From Hahellaceae bacterium (GTDB lineage: Bacteria > Pseudomonadota > Gammaproteobacteria > Pseudomonadales > Oleiphilaceae), in NCBI GenBank assembly GCA_016716085.1, contig JADJWY010000023.1, forward strand, positions 310,001 to 374,000: a DNA stretch of 64,000 nt, given 5' to 3'. Below the pieces are notes generated by a model. It saw only the letters and a program-made list of their open reading frames with translations, was not told the DNA's origin and did no database searches. How positions within the stretch are numbered: the stretch's first letter is position 1; each line of letters begins with the position of its first letter. A program made the translations under genes and the position numbers. This document shows positions 53,401 to 60,655 of this stretch, piece after piece.

Positions 53401-53845
53401 CAACTGGTTCCTGTTTGCTGCCAGTGAGCGTTGGCGCCAGGACAACAGCGAACACGAACACTATTCCGACTCGGGCGGAAAATCCGGCGGTCAAAAGGAA
53501 AAATTGGCCTATACCATTCTGGCGGCAAGCCTGGCCTATCAATTCGGGTTGGAATGGGGTGCCGTGCGTTCGCGCTCCTTCCGGTTTGTCGTGATTGATG
53601 AAGCGTTTGGACGCGGCTCAGACGAATCTGCCCAGTATGGGCTTAAATTATTCCGCCAGCTCAATCTGCAATTGCTAATCGTGACCCCTCTGCAGAAGAT
53701 TCATATTATTGAGCCCTTTGTCTCGAGTGTGGGTTTTGTTCACAACGATGGTGGACGGGCATCCAAACTTCGCAACCTGTCAATCGAAGAGTACCGGGAA
53801 CAAAAACAATTGGCTGACCAGGCCGCCGAGGAATCCCCCGCGTGA
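50444..53845 (+). CDS. jetC: Wadjet component JetC (MukB/SMC-like ATPase)
   Basis: About 1133 residues. Walker A GDIGSGKST is at 51-59; a long coiled-coil region follows with a hinge near the middle; the signature SGGKSGGQKEKLAYTILAAS and Walker B FVVIDEAFGRGSDE are near the C-terminus. JetC extrudes plasmid DNA using ATP. Start ATG 50444 is chosen because AAGGATG lies 10 bp upstream and it gives a short overlap with jetB; the longer ORF from 50381 is nested in jetB. The N-terminal motif RLTRLEVFNWGTFD is typical of JetC. Confidence 0.95.
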   Translation: MNDMETLGFDFGMDDTLSGFRLTRLEVFNWGTFDSRVWTLQLDGKNGLLTGDIGSGKSTLVDAVTTLLVPANRIAYNKAAGADNKERTLRSYVLGHYKSERNDVSGTAKPVSLRDQNSYSVILGVFHNAGYDQTVSLAQVFWMKDAQGQPARFFLGAERALSIADDFSNFGTDIAQLRKKLRHQGAELHESFPPYAAWFRRRFGIENDQALELFHQTVSMKSVGNLTDFVRSHMLEPFDVIPRIQALIGHFDDLNRAHQSVLKAQQQVELLTPLVSDCHRHTVLLKGVASLRQCRDSLRSYFAGLKLGLVEKRLANLSDEWDKADAQVNRMALIREEQSRNIDELKRAISDNGGDRLERLASDIRQKEQVRTTRQTKSKRYADLAADLGEPAATDEAGFFAQRAHFSAWREEVHRRDADLQNTLTEHIVSLRQAKSEHNELSGEIDSLKRRRSNIDDRQIQIRSAVCQALGIEEDEMPFAGELIQVRESERDWEGAAERLLRSFGLSLLVPDRHYKAVAEWVDSNQLRGRLVYFHVRSRKPGGLPDLHPDSLVHKLAIKPDMPHYDWLERELAHRFDVACCATQEQFRRETRAITQAGQIKDPTGRHEKDDRHRIDDRSRYVLGWSNAAKIAALESRRRQLEARMGDIGSLISTIESERKSLAVRLNALTRLEEFTSFDELDWASIAAEIATLEHERQQLEASSDLLQQLNEQLRSVQQSVIESESALQGARDRRSKIEQRRTDAQELRQLTLTQIPETPLTADLVTTLEAMRAEALGEHQLSVESCDNREQEVRAFVQTRIDNEDQKVKRLAEKIIKAMASFKEAFKLETAEIDASLEAAFEYENLLTQLNRDDLPRFVARFKELLNVNAINEIANFNAQLARERETIKERIAHINQSLGEIDYNPGRYIVLESQTSPDAEIRDFQQALRACTEGALTGSADDSDDTQYSEAKFLQVKAIIDRFRGREGLTELDRRWTSKVTDVRNWFLFAASERWRQDNSEHEHYSDSGGKSGGQKEKLAYTILAASLAYQFGLEWGAVRSRSFRFVVIDEAFGRGSDESAQYGLKLFRQLNLQLLIVTPLQKIHIIEPFVSSVGFVHNDGGRASKLRNLSIEEYREQKQLADQAAEESPA

Positions 53846-55038
53846 GCCAATGGAGCACCGCCAGGGATCTCAAAGCCCAGCTTCAACGCCTGTGGGAGCG
53901 GGGCGAGCTTTTACGCGATGCCGTCACCGGTTACCAACGCTTTCCCTTGCGCCTGTCACTCAAGGCGCCCAACACACACGACATCACCCATCGTTTTGAT
54001 GAGGTGAGAAACTGGGTGGATGCCCTCTCTTCCATCCCCCATTTACAGGTGAAATGGCAGGAGGTCCGGCACCGTATCCAGGGCACTCAACGGTTACCGG
54101 AAAGCGTCTGGGTCAGTTCCCGCCAGGATGCTTTGGTGTGGCTAAACAAGCACACGGAATGGCGCACCTTCACCACGCAGATCTCCGTTACCGAGGCCGT
54201 CCAACCCGTGCTGTTGAACTGGCTCGAAAAACGACCGGCCAAAGCTTTGGAACTCGCTGACAGCTGGGAAAATTTGCTGGCGATTGTGACATGGCTGTAT
54301 GAACACCCGCGTCCGGGTATCTATATGCGCCAGGTCGATTTACCGGGCATCCACAGTAAGTTCATTGAGTCCCACAGGGGGGTGTTATCGGAGCTATTGG
54401 ACCTTGCGCTTCCAGAGACCGCCATAGATGCAGCCAAATATGGAGTTGCCCATTTTGCAGCCCGTTATGGGTTTCAGGAAAAACCCACCCGCGTGCGTTT
54501 TCGCCTGCTTGACCCCGACTGCCGTCTCATGGCTGGGATAGTGTGCCCCGACATCACCCTCGATGTGCAAAGTTTCAGCTGCCTGACACTCCAGCCCCGG
54601 CATGTATTTATTACAGAAAACGAGACCAACTTCCTGGTGTTCCCCGAGGTCAGGAATGCCATTGTTATCTTTGGCGCCGGTTACGGCTGGGAGGCGCTGG
54701 CCAGCGCGCGTTGGCTCCACCAATGTCGCCTGCATTACTGGGGGGATATCGATACACATGGGTTTGCCATTCTCAACCAACTGCGCGGCCACTTTCCGCA
54801 TGTCGAGTCCCTCCTCATGGATCGGGAGACCCTACTGGCGCACAAAAACGTCTGGGGGCAGGAGGAAACACCCCATAGCGGCGAACTCGCTCGCTTAGAA
54901 CCCGCAGAAGCCGCTCTCTACGATGAGCTGGTAAGCGGAAAAATCCGCAGCGGCCTCAGACTCGAGCAGGAGTTTATCGGCTTCGATTGGCTGCAGACGC
55001 AATTGCAAGCCTTAATTACTGACCAAGGCGGAACGTAA
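53842..55038 (+). CDS. jetD: Wadjet nuclease JetD (DUF3322/DUF2220)
   Basis: 398 residues, starting at GTG 53842 with a 4-bp GTGA overlap with jetC. The N-terminal DUF3322 region is followed by a TOPRIM-like nuclease domain: HVFITENETNFLVFPE (E of the first acidic motif), IFGAGYGWEALA and YWGDIDTHGFAIL (DxD). JetD cuts the plasmid once the motor is stalled on a small circle. With all four genes intact, the Wadjet system is predicted to be functional. Confidence 0.95.
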   Translation: MSQWSTARDLKAQLQRLWERGELLRDAVTGYQRFPLRLSLKAPNTHDITHRFDEVRNWVDALSSIPHLQVKWQEVRHRIQGTQRLPESVWVSSRQDALVWLNKHTEWRTFTTQISVTEAVQPVLLNWLEKRPAKALELADSWENLLAIVTWLYEHPRPGIYMRQVDLPGIHSKFIESHRGVLSELLDLALPETAIDAAKYGVAHFAARYGFQEKPTRVRFRLLDPDCRLMAGIVCPDITLDVQSFSCLTLQPRHVFITENETNFLVFPEVRNAIVIFGAGYGWEALASARWLHQCRLHYWGDIDTHGFAILNQLRGHFPHVESLLMDRETLLAHKNVWGQEETPHSGELARLEPAEAALYDELVSGKIRSGLRLEQEFIGFDWLQTQLQALITDQGGT

Positions 55039-55079
55039 GGTTAAAGGGATAGCATTTCCAGGCAGGTAGTCGTCCGCCT

Positions 55080-55403
55080 TCACCCCACTTTCTCCAGCAA
55101 ACTCAGCTCAAATCTCAAGGCCTTGAGTTCTTCCGTATTCAGGACAGCCCCCTCCGGCATGCGTTCCAGCAAGCGAAACACAACCGCCCGATCACCCGTT
55201 TGCATTTCAATCCGCCTACGGGAAAGAGGCACCTGAACCGCCAACAGTTCGGTGAGGATTTCCGCCGTCGCTTCGTGCCCAATCGCCGATTCAAATCCCG
55301 ACCTGAGCAAATCATTGGCTTCCGTCAGTGCCAGTGGACCACTCAGCCGGTAGTCGCCGTAGGTGGTCAAAATCGGTGTATTTAAAAGGTAAACGGTGCT
55401 CAC
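55080..55403 (-). CDS. crn2: DUF1874 ring nuclease, Crn2/AcrIII-1-like
   Basis: 107 residues from GTG 55403. The family is unmistakable: VYLLNTPILTTYGDYRL, FESAIGHEATAEILTELL and DRAVVFRLLERMPEG. Residues H43, R81 and E84 reproduce the spacing of the catalytic H47, R85 and E88 of the SIRV1 viral anti-CRISPR AcrIII-1. These enzymes degrade cyclic tetra-adenylate (cA4), so they limit type III signalling. Here it follows a TM-CARF gene after 4 bp, so it is probably a host off-switch rather than an anti-CRISPR. It implies cA4 is the local second messenger. A TTG at 55433 is an alternative start. Confidence 0.93.
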   Translation of the reverse strand: MSTVYLLNTPILTTYGDYRLSGPLALTEANDLLRSGFESAIGHEATAEILTELLAVQVPLSRRRIEMQTGDRAVVFRLLERMPEGAVLNTEELKALRFELSLLEKVG

Positions 55404-55407
55404 TCGC

Positions 55408-56298
55408 TCATCCCAGGTCTGGTTCGTTGGCAAAGGTGGTGTTAAACGCGACGGGAGTACCCTGCTCGCTCACATACTGGAACTTAAGTTCCTTATAGGT
55501 CAGTGTCGCCAGCGCTGTAGCAATACTCGTCACTTTGTTCCCTCCCGTAGCATCGATCATGATTTTACGATCAGAGTATCCGGCACCCTCAAGCTTCTCG
55601 ATCAAACCGGACAGAGCGCCATAGACCTCATCAATAACTTCAAAATTAACAGGTGCTTCCATCGTTACAATCTCGACGTTCTGTTTGAGATAATAACGTA
55701 TCAAACGAGAGACCTTTTCAAGGCCATGATGGGATTTCGTTGAGGTAACAAAACAAATGCATTTAACGCTTGATCGATGCGGCATCAATCCTTTTAGAAT
55801 CTGCTGCCAATTAACCCTTTCACGACTGAGCGGATTCGATTCACTCACAACAACAGCATTTTCAAGTGTCTCCGGCAATGTGTAAGTTAACTGCTCAGTG
55901 GCACCGCCGTCCAGGTTCCGCGTCTTGACCAAAAGAGGGGCTTCGTCACTGGACCATTCAAAATCAAGTGAGGGATGCAATTCCGAAAGCGTAAATACCA
56001 ATGCTCTGGACGCTGGCACCCGCTCCAGCTTAGCAAGATTCTGGGCAGGCAATAGTCCTCTTCGCAGGTAATACAGTATCGCTGCAGAGCCAACTAACAG
56101 AATAAAAGGAAACCCTAGACGCCCGGGATTGTCGGCAATCCCACCGAGAGAAGCTTTCAGGCTCTCCCAAAGATTTGCCTCGGCATCTAATACCGAATCT
56201 GCAAACCACCCGGTCGCCATCACAAACAGAATCAACACCACCGATGCCATGAAACTATTGGCTTTCGACCGGAGTTTTTTTATGCTCTTTTGATTCAA
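55408..56298 (-). CDS. Two-TM membrane protein with CARF-like domain (candidate cA4 effector)
   Basis: About 296 residues from TTG 56298, chosen because GAGAGGA lies about 8 bp upstream; a GTG at 56349 is less well placed. A TM hairpin (VVLILFVMATGWFADSVL and GFPFILLVGSAAILYYL) precedes a soluble domain ending in MIDATGGNKVTSIATALATL, the CARF ligand motif. It is a paralogue of 13759-14667, sharing GW.ADS.L, IAD..G and the terminal motif. The ring nuclease encoded 4 bp downstream fits a cA4 ligand. Membrane effectors of this kind (Cam1, Csx23) disturb the membrane on activation; that role is inferred. The promoter overlaps a defence-type dyad at 56367. Confidence 0.83.
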   Translation of the reverse strand: MNQKSIKKLRSKANSFMASVVLILFVMATGWFADSVLDAEANLWESLKASLGGIADNPGRLGFPFILLVGSAAILYYLRRGLLPAQNLAKLERVPASRALVFTLSELHPSLDFEWSSDEAPLLVKTRNLDGGATEQLTYTLPETLENAVVVSESNPLSRERVNWQQILKGLMPHRSSVKCICFVTSTKSHHGLEKVSRLIRYYLKQNVEIVTMEAPVNFEVIDEVYGALSGLIEKLEGAGYSDRKIMIDATGGNKVTSIATALATLTYKELKFQYVSEQGTPVAFNTTFANEPDLG

Positions 56299-56332
56299 AA
56301 TATTTTCCTCTCGGTTGAGAATCAAGAGTGAC

Positions 56333-56378
56333 AGTCTAGAACAAAACACTCAATCGTTGGTGAACACACACATTTGTC
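56333..56378 (-). promoter_or_regulatory. Divergent promoter with degenerate 12-bp dyad (TM-CARF / can2)
   Basis: CACACATTTGTC on the plus strand (56367-56378) matches the CACACATGTGTG consensus at 10 of 12 positions. It lies 28 bp upstream of a -10-like TAGACT for the TM-CARF gene (minus strand, 56333-56338). For the plus-strand can2 gene, TTGAGA and TAGAAC with 16-bp spacing (56315-56342) form a candidate promoter, putting the dyad in its leader, 15 bp before the ATG. Confidence 0.45.
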
Positions 56379-56393
56379 TCCCAGGCTAAAAGC

Positions 56394-57941
56394 ATGTCCA
56401 GCCACTTGCCAGAACCACCCCGGATCAAGACCCTGATTTGTTTATCAACCCACCAGGAAGTGACCAATCTCCTGCCCATCGCCGCAAGCAAAGCCAGGCG
56501 CGTGATTTGTCTGCAGAGTGCGGTTGCGCACAAGCAGAATTGGGTAGAAAAGCTCAGGCATGCCATGGCACTGATCGACCCTATGGTGGAAATACAGACA
56601 CTGTTACTACCTGAAGCCCTCGAATCGAACCCCAGCGGGATGGTGGAGCATCTGGAGAAGGCGCTCAAACATGACCTACTTGATGCCCCGGCTTTTGCGT
56701 GGGGGGGCGGTTTAAAAATTCAGTCTATGGCGCTTTGGTTACTGTTTGAGCGTATTGCTCACCGCCACCCGGAGCGAAACCCGGTCGCGCTTTATTTTGA
56801 GCTGAATCAGGGGCAACTGTTGTGTTGGCTCAAACCAGACGAAGCCCCTGTCGCTATCCGACAAGCGCCGATTCTGCTGGAGCCGCGGCTGGCGAGTTAT
56901 GGCTTTCGCTCCATCGCCGACGATACGATGCTTCGACTTTATCGCCGAGGTTGCGACGAACCGGCTTTCCCCGACTGGCTTCCCCAAGCCTTTCATTTGT
57001 TTATGCACTGCCAGGACTACCGCCGCGTGTGCTTTCAGCAAGCCGCGTCGATCAGCTCTGAACTCGGTGTGAACATGGGTGAGAGAGGCGAGCCAACGCT
57101 GGACGAAATTCTGGAGCTTCTGCAAAGTCTGTGGCGTAAGGGTTTACCTTCTCAAAGCTTTGAATCCGTATACAAGCAGCTATATCTGGATAAATCCAAT
57201 CGTTCACTCTTTGGGCCAAACATTACCCGTCCGGTGTGGCCTGGTATCCGAGTGACCAATGAACTACGCAAGCAGTTACTGAGCACCACCGAAGCGAATC
57301 TCAGAGAATGTCTTCAGTTAACGCTGGAACTACCTGAGACCTTAGAAGTCAGAAAATTTATTTTCGCATGTAATCCTGAGCTTTCAGTGCAAAGTCGGCC
57401 GAAAGCCGGACAGCTATTTCTTGCACCCGGCATCAAAGATTTCGGGCGCCTGTTTGAGTTGCTGGTGGGATATCGCGCTTATCTATGGATGAAACGACAT
57501 CATTCAGGCGTGATTGAGGCCTACAGCAACCTCAAATGCCAGGCCTTTCACTCTGTCGACATTCAGGGTGAATTCGATCTGCTCGTGTTGGGCGAAAACG
57601 GCGCAATGCTGAGCGTGGATGCCAAGAGTTTCAGTGTCGAAAGTCAGCTCAGAAAAGCTCAACAGGCTCGCTTCACTGATGTGTCAGGGGTCATTGGAAA
57701 ATTCTTTTTCTGTTTTCCCATGTTCAAGGAGGATATTGACCGCTCTTCCGCTAATCAGGAAGGTATTACGCAGCACCCCCAACCCTGGTATCCCAAAAGC
57801 CTGTTCAACCAAATCCAAAAAGCCCGGAAGGATCGCGAGGCTAGACGCCGTGAGGCCCTGCCCTTGGTGGCATTTGATGAGAGTGACGCCTTTGAACAAC
57901 TGCTTGCAAAAATCATTTTGAGATCAGTTGCAACAGCATGA
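56394..57941 (+). CDS. can2: Can2/Card1-like CARF nuclease effector
   Basis: 515 residues. The N-terminal CARF-like Rossmann domain starts IKTLICLSTHQEVTNLLPIAASKARRV and contains FAWGGGLKIQSMALWLL (about 102-117), equivalent to the GGxK ligand loop. A middle helical region leads to a C-terminal PD-(D/E)xK nuclease: ELLVGYRAYL with E355, then QGEFDLLVL (D395) and LSVDAKSF (D409, K411). This is the architecture of Can2/Card1, which cuts DNA and/or RNA when bound to cA4. Its start is divergent from the TM-CARF/ring nuclease genes. It overlaps the next gene by 4 bp (ATGA), so the two proteins are likely co-translated. Confidence 0.85.
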   Translation: MSSHLPEPPRIKTLICLSTHQEVTNLLPIAASKARRVICLQSAVAHKQNWVEKLRHAMALIDPMVEIQTLLLPEALESNPSGMVEHLEKALKHDLLDAPAFAWGGGLKIQSMALWLLFERIAHRHPERNPVALYFELNQGQLLCWLKPDEAPVAIRQAPILLEPRLASYGFRSIADDTMLRLYRRGCDEPAFPDWLPQAFHLFMHCQDYRRVCFQQAASISSELGVNMGERGEPTLDEILELLQSLWRKGLPSQSFESVYKQLYLDKSNRSLFGPNITRPVWPGIRVTNELRKQLLSTTEANLRECLQLTLELPETLEVRKFIFACNPELSVQSRPKAGQLFLAPGIKDFGRLFELLVGYRAYLWMKRHHSGVIEAYSNLKCQAFHSVDIQGEFDLLVLGENGAMLSVDAKSFSVESQLRKAQQARFTDVSGVIGKFFFCFPMFKEDIDRSSANQEGITQHPQPWYPKSLFNQIQKARKDREARRREALPLVAFDESDAFEQLLAKIILRSVATA

Positions 57942-58453
57942 ACAGCGAAGCCGAAAAACTCCACCTCGAACATGAAGCGGCGCGCGTTTTCATGCGTCAT
58001 TATGAGCAGCGTACCGGCAAGACGATGCGCCACATCTGGCACAATAAACCACAGAAGCCTGATGCCAGCTGCTTCTTGGAAGGCGAGCGCCTCGATCTGG
58101 AAATCGCCCACCTCTACGGCTCAGAAAAAGAAGCAATGCAGTTGTTGGGCCGAAGCCTGACGGATCACACCCGCCAGGAACTGGACTTTCTGGAAAGTGA
58201 ACCAGTCCATGACCGTTTGATCTGTGCCCTCAACCGCATTCTCGAAAGCAAGTCACACAAAAGCTATCACTCCAGGCGTGTTTGGCTGGTGGTGCGTAAC
58301 GTCCACCCCGCCTGGACCACCGCAGACATTCACCGCCTGCAGACCTTGATCCAGGTACCGCAGGGCCACCCCTTTGAGCAGATCTGGATTGTGGGCGACA
58401 TGCTCGGGCACAGCGGCATTTTTCAGCTCTTCCCCCACCCTCCTTCGCCCTGA
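57938..58453 (+). CDS. Candidate PD-(D/E)xK-like protein coupled to can2 (not recognised)
   Basis: 171 residues, starting 4 bp inside can2. I do not recognise the family. The segment KPDASCFLEGERLDLEIAHLYG (P41-D42, then E55-I-A57) resembles the core of restriction-nuclease folds in which the lysine is replaced, as in PD...ExT/ExA proteins. A conserved-looking second half (RRVWLVVRNVHPAWTTADIHRL, FEQIWIVGDMLG) supplies the beta strands. Tight coupling with a CARF nuclease suggests an accessory nuclease, a regulator or an immunity protein for it. It has no CARF motif of its own. Confidence 0.55.
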   Translation: MNSEAEKLHLEHEAARVFMRHYEQRTGKTMRHIWHNKPQKPDASCFLEGERLDLEIAHLYGSEKEAMQLLGRSLTDHTRQELDFLESEPVHDRLICALNRILESKSHKSYHSRRVWLVVRNVHPAWTTADIHRLQTLIQVPQGHPFEQIWIVGDMLGHSGIFQLFPHPPSP

Positions 58454-58502
58454 ACCGGATTATTGCTATTATGGCGAGCACTGAATTAAGGAAAGCCCTG
58501 TC

Positions 58503-58949
58503 ATGCTGCGATCGCTCAAGCAACTCTTTACCGAGCTGGTAGCCTTACCTGCTCAACCTATCGAGCCACACGAATTGGAAGTCATCAGTGCGGCGTTGCT
58601 GGTGCAACTGGCGGGCATTGATCAGCAAGTGGACAGCAGCGAACTTGAGACTATCCGACAGCACCTTTCAGCCGTGTTCAAGCTCGATGCTGCACAGATT
58701 GAGGAGGTCATGGCGCTGGCCCACACACGGGCAGACGCATCAACCTCTCTCTACGAATTTACGTCGGTATTGAATCAGGGCTGTACCCCGGAGCAAAAAG
58801 TTCAGGTTGTTCGCGAGCTCTGGAAAGTGGCCTATGCCGATGGCCAGCTGGATCGTTATGAAGAGCACTTTGTTAGGCGGGCAGCAGAATTGCTGTACGT
58901 GCCCCACCAGGACTTCATTCGCACGAAGCTGGAGATTCAAGCCCAGTAG
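58503..58949 (+). CDS. TerB-like (tellurite-resistance family) protein
   Basis: 148 residues, all-helical, of the TerB/COG4103 type: EVISAALLVQLAGIDQQVDSSELETIRQHL and VRELWKVAYADGQLDRYEEHFVRRAAELL, in which paired acidic residues (DxxVDxxE, ADGxLDxxE) form the probable divalent-metal site. AAGGA precedes the ATG. The function of this stand-alone, cytosolic group is unknown; it often occurs outside ter operons. It marks the return to ordinary chromosome on the right side. Confidence 0.88.
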   Translation: MLRSLKQLFTELVALPAQPIEPHELEVISAALLVQLAGIDQQVDSSELETIRQHLSAVFKLDAAQIEEVMALAHTRADASTSLYEFTSVLNQGCTPEQKVQVVRELWKVAYADGQLDRYEEHFVRRAAELLYVPHQDFIRTKLEIQAQ

Positions 58950-59008
58950 AACCTCTCCTGATTGGGCCCCACGGACGGCAGGGCCAATCACGAAGGCGCA
59001 GCCCTGGC

Positions 59009-59548
59009 TTACTCGAATTCCTGCAGCGGTAATTTCTTCGCCAGCTCAGTCACTTCGTCTGCGGTTGCAGAACTCGATTCCAGTTTCAGCAGTTTGCCAC
59101 CGTCCAGTGAAATCATCATTTCAGGACGATCCGCTTCCCCCATCATAACCGCTGTTTTCTTCTGGATGCGCACTTTATTACCACCCGCAGCCATGCCCAT
59201 CTGCGCCAGCGCACCAAAGCCTTCCATGCCGGAGGTCAAAGACACATTGATAGTCTTATCGCCGTTTTCATAATGGGTTTCAATCACGGTCATACCCATG
59301 GCTTTGTTAGCCTGAACCTCACCGCGTTTCCAGCTGCCGATACTTTCAGGGAAAGCGTCAGACTGTTTGCTCTGCTTGAGTTGCTCGAGCGCCTCGAGAC
59401 ACCATCTGGCTTCCTCAAGGGCACCGTCCAGATCATCGTCCGCGTAAAGTTTGGCCGCATTTGCACACAGCTTTGCCGGATCTTCCTGCGCAACTGACAC
59501 AGAACTCAATGCGATTAAACCACAGCCCAGCAATACTCTTAATTTCAT
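59009..59548 (-). CDS. Secreted protein of unknown function
   Basis: 179 residues from ATG 59548, which has an AAGGA site; the ATG at 59569 lacks one. A signal peptide (MKLRVLLGCGLIALSSVSVAQ) is followed by a two-helix, TPR-like segment with paired cysteines (KLCANAAKLY...ARWCLEALEQL) and a beta-rich C-terminus (KTINVSLTSGMEGFG, DRPEMMISLDGGKLLKL). Predicted periplasmic, single gene; no family recognised. Confidence 0.75.
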   Translation of the reverse strand: MKLRVLLGCGLIALSSVSVAQEDPAKLCANAAKLYADDDLDGALEEARWCLEALEQLKQSKQSDAFPESIGSWKRGEVQANKAMGMTVIETHYENGDKTINVSLTSGMEGFGALAQMGMAAGGNKVRIQKKTAVMMGEADRPEMMISLDGGKLLKLESSSATADEVTELAKKLPLQEFE

Positions 59549-59661
59549 TTGGTTCAATTCCTTTTTCAATTATTCGTTCAAACAGGTGCCTAGTATGGAA
59601 AGCGCCTCGTCTGGTTGCAAGCCTTTAGCTGGCAAGGTCAAACCTGGCCCAATTTGAAGGC

Positions 59662-59690
59662 AAAAAAAAGAGGAGCAAGCCCCTCTTTCT
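59662..59690 (-). terminator. Intrinsic terminator of the etfBA operon
   Basis: On the minus strand AAAGAGG and CCTCTTT form a stem around a short loop, followed by a run of eight T residues. It lies 23 bp beyond the etfA stop codon, in the right orientation. Confidence 0.8.
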
Positions 59691-59712
59691 CCAGTTCCTG
59701 GATCAGATGACC

Positions 59713-60654
59713 TTAGAGAACTTTGTTCAGCTCGGCTTCCAGTGCAGGAACGGCTTCGAACAGATCAGCAACCAGACCGTAATCAGCCACCTGGAAAATC
59801 GGGGCTTCTTCGTCTTTGTTGATCGCAACGATCACTTTGGAGCCTGACATACCGGCCAGGTGCTGAATCGCACCGGAGATACCCACGGCAACGTACAGCT
59901 GCGGCGCAACGATTTTACCGGTCTGACCGACCTGCATGTCGTTGGGAACGAAACCGGCGTCAACCGCGGCACGTGATGCGCCCACCGCTGCACCCAATTT
60001 GTCAGCCACTCGGTACAGCATTTCAAAGTTGTCGCCGTTCTGCATGCCACGACCACCGGAGATCACGATGCTCGCACCGCCCAGTTCAGGACGATCAGAT
60101 TTGGCCATTTCGTCTTTCACGAAACTGGAAACACCCGCGTCTTTCGCATCGGCAATCGCTTCAACGGCAGCAGCACCACCGGTCGCAGCAACAGGATCGA
60201 AAGCGGTAGGACGTACCGTGATCACTTTGATCGCGTCAGAAGACTGAACGGTCGCAATCGCGTTTCCGGCGTAGATCGGACGCTGGAAGGTGTCAGAGGA
60301 CTCAACACCGATGATTTCAGAGATTTGCTGAGAGTCCAGCAGCGCAGCAACACGCGGCAGAACGTCTTTACCCGTGGTGCTGGCACACGCCAGGATGTGG
60401 CTGTAGCCTTTACCTTTTTCTGCGACCAGCGCAGCAACGTTTTCGGCCAGCTGATGTCCGTAGGCAGCATTGTCAGCCACCAGAACCTTCTTCACGCCTT
60501 CAGCGGCAGCAGCAGCCTGAGCAACAGCACCACAGCCTTCGCCTGCAACCAGTACGTCGATATCGCCACCGATTTTCTTGGCCGCAGCAATGATATTCAG
60601 GGTCGCGCCCTTCAGAGATACATTATCGTGTTCTGCAATAACTAATACGCTCAT
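59713..60654 (-). CDS. etfA: Electron transfer flavoprotein alpha subunit
   Basis: 313 residues. ETF-alpha carries FAD between acyl-CoA (and other) dehydrogenases and ETF-QO. The C-terminal FAD domain is clear: IVISGGRGMQNGDNFEMLY, GASRAAVDAGFVPNDMQVGQTGKIVAP and YVAVGISGAIQHLAGM. The N-terminal domain resembles ETF-beta. It follows etfB after 1 bp and ends in a terminator at 59662. Housekeeping, beta-oxidation and amino-acid catabolism. Confidence 0.98.
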   Translation of the reverse strand: MSVLVIAEHDNVSLKGATLNIIAAAKKIGGDIDVLVAGEGCGAVAQAAAAAEGVKKVLVADNAAYGHQLAENVAALVAEKGKGYSHILACASTTGKDVLPRVAALLDSQQISEIIGVESSDTFQRPIYAGNAIATVQSSDAIKVITVRPTAFDPVAATGGAAAVEAIADAKDAGVSSFVKDEMAKSDRPELGGASIVISGGRGMQNGDNFEMLYRVADKLGAAVGASRAAVDAGFVPNDMQVGQTGKIVAPQLYVAVGISGAIQHLAGMSGSKVIVAINKDEEAPIFQVADYGLVADLFEAVPALEAELNKVL

Positions 60655-60655
60655 A

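Noticed and set aside
55080..55403. Viral anti-CRISPR AcrIII-1 carried by a prophage
   Set aside because: No phage genes are nearby and the gene is 4 bp downstream of a CARF effector, which fits the host ring nuclease Crn2 better.
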